A stretch of 5,601 nucleotides of DNA from Miltoncostaeaceae bacterium. Its GTDB lineage: Bacteria; Actinomycetota; Thermoleophilia; Miltoncostaeales; Miltoncostaeaceae. Shown one piece after another: positions 5,327 through 5,601 of this stretch. The DNA lies in contig JAUVQP010000103.1 of assembly GCA_030598075.1 (NCBI GenBank), forward strand, positions 1-5,601. The letters run 5' to 3'. The notes beneath the pieces were generated by a model. The model was not told where the DNA came from. It worked only from the letters and a program-made list of their open reading frames with translations, and ran no database searches. The position numbers and the translations under genes were made by a program. The first letter of the stretch is position 1; each line of letters begins with the position of its first letter.

Positions 5327-5601
5327 GTGGCAAATGCCATCGAGGTCACGGAGGACAACTTCCAGGCGGAGGTTCTGGAGTCCGAGACACCCGTGCTGGT
5401 GGACTTCTGGGCGGAGTGGTGCGGACCGTGCCGCACGATTGCTCCGGTCATCGACCAGATCGCGAAGGAGAAAGGCGGTGCGCTGTCCGTCGCAAAGCTC
5501 GATGTCGACCGCAGTCCGGGGATCGCACAGCGCTACAACGTCCAGGGCATCCCGTTCATCGGGCTGTTCGAGCACGGCAAGCTGACCCGGCACGCCGTCG
5601 G
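5327..5601 (+). CDS. trxA: Thioredoxin, TrxA (3' end cut by window)
   Basis: The first 91 residues of a thioredoxin, which reduces protein disulfides in the cytoplasm and is itself re-reduced by the TrxB encoded just upstream. Visible features are 'TPVLVDFWAEWCGPCRTIAP' (residues 21-40) with the active site W31-C-G-P-C35, D26 as the usual buried acidic residue, 'KLDVDRSPGIAQRYNVQGIP' (57-76), and the conserved cis-Pro76 preceded by Ile75. Residue 77, after the cis-proline, is Phe where Thr is common in classical thioredoxins, a modest departure next to the substrate groove. About 15 residues of the usual 105-110 lie beyond the window. The gap to trxB is a single base, so the pair should be transcribed together; a GTG start with a consensus Shine-Dalgarno supports the chosen beginning. 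Confidence 0.96.
   Translation, partial: MANAIEVTEDNFQAEVLESETPVLVDFWAEWCGPCRTIAPVIDQIAKEKGGALSVAKLDVDRSPGIAQRYNVQGIPFIGLFEHGKLTRHAV

Noticed and set aside
4315..5451. A minus-strand extension of the zinc-ribbon frame across trxB
   Set aside because: It is antisense to a certain trxB gene and has no domain of its own. The TATAAT box and first CxxC point to a start at 4314.
1..5601. CRISPR arrays, tRNA or rRNA genes, insertion sequences
   Set aside because: No regularly spaced repeats, cloverleaf-like segments, rRNA-like stretches, transposase genes or terminal inverted repeats were seen by reading both strands.

Overview
This is a high-GC bacterial window that is almost entirely coding. Several traits together suggest an actinobacterium or another high-GC lineage such as an uncultured Actinomycetota or Chloroflexota. 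These are frequent GTG starts, TANNNT-type -10 boxes lying about 7 to 10 bases from start codons (leaderless-style transcription), and a luciferase-like flavin or F420 oxidoreductase. The lineage cannot be fixed from this sequence alone.

Left half (1 to 3360, minus strand): a tight three-gene unit read right to left. It encodes a 14-helix DHA2-type MFS transporter (1876-3360), a 12-helix MFS transporter with a clear antiporter motif (665-1879), and a luciferase-like monooxygenase-family protein that runs off the left edge (1-668). Both junctions are 4-base stop/start overlaps (GTGA and ATGA), so the genes are probably co-transcribed and translationally coupled. Two exporters with a redox enzyme suggest handling of a small molecule, but no substrate can be named.

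Centre (3361 to 4314): a 187-bp divergent spacer carries two short GC-rich palindromes and a putative -10 box for each flanking gene. To its right is an unrecognised three-helix membrane protein (3548-4117, plus). It converges on a 66-residue zinc-ribbon protein (4114-4314, minus). The two stop codons share the palindrome CTAG.

Right end (4315 to 5601): a thioredoxin reductase gene (trxB, 4369-5325) is followed after one base by a thioredoxin gene (trxA, from 5327, cut by the window edge). Together they form a complete NADPH to TrxB to TrxA disulfide-reducing system, each gene with a good Shine-Dalgarno site. The short gap between the zinc-ribbon gene and trxB holds a perfect TATAAT on the minus strand and a perfect 16-bp palindrome, ATACCCC-TC-GGGGTAT. 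This resembles operators of the CsoR/CstR/RcnR repressor family, which sense copper, persulfide or other metals. It is the most interesting signal here, because it suggests that trxB-trxA, the zinc-ribbon gene, or both are controlled by a metal or reactive-sulfur sensor encoded elsewhere.
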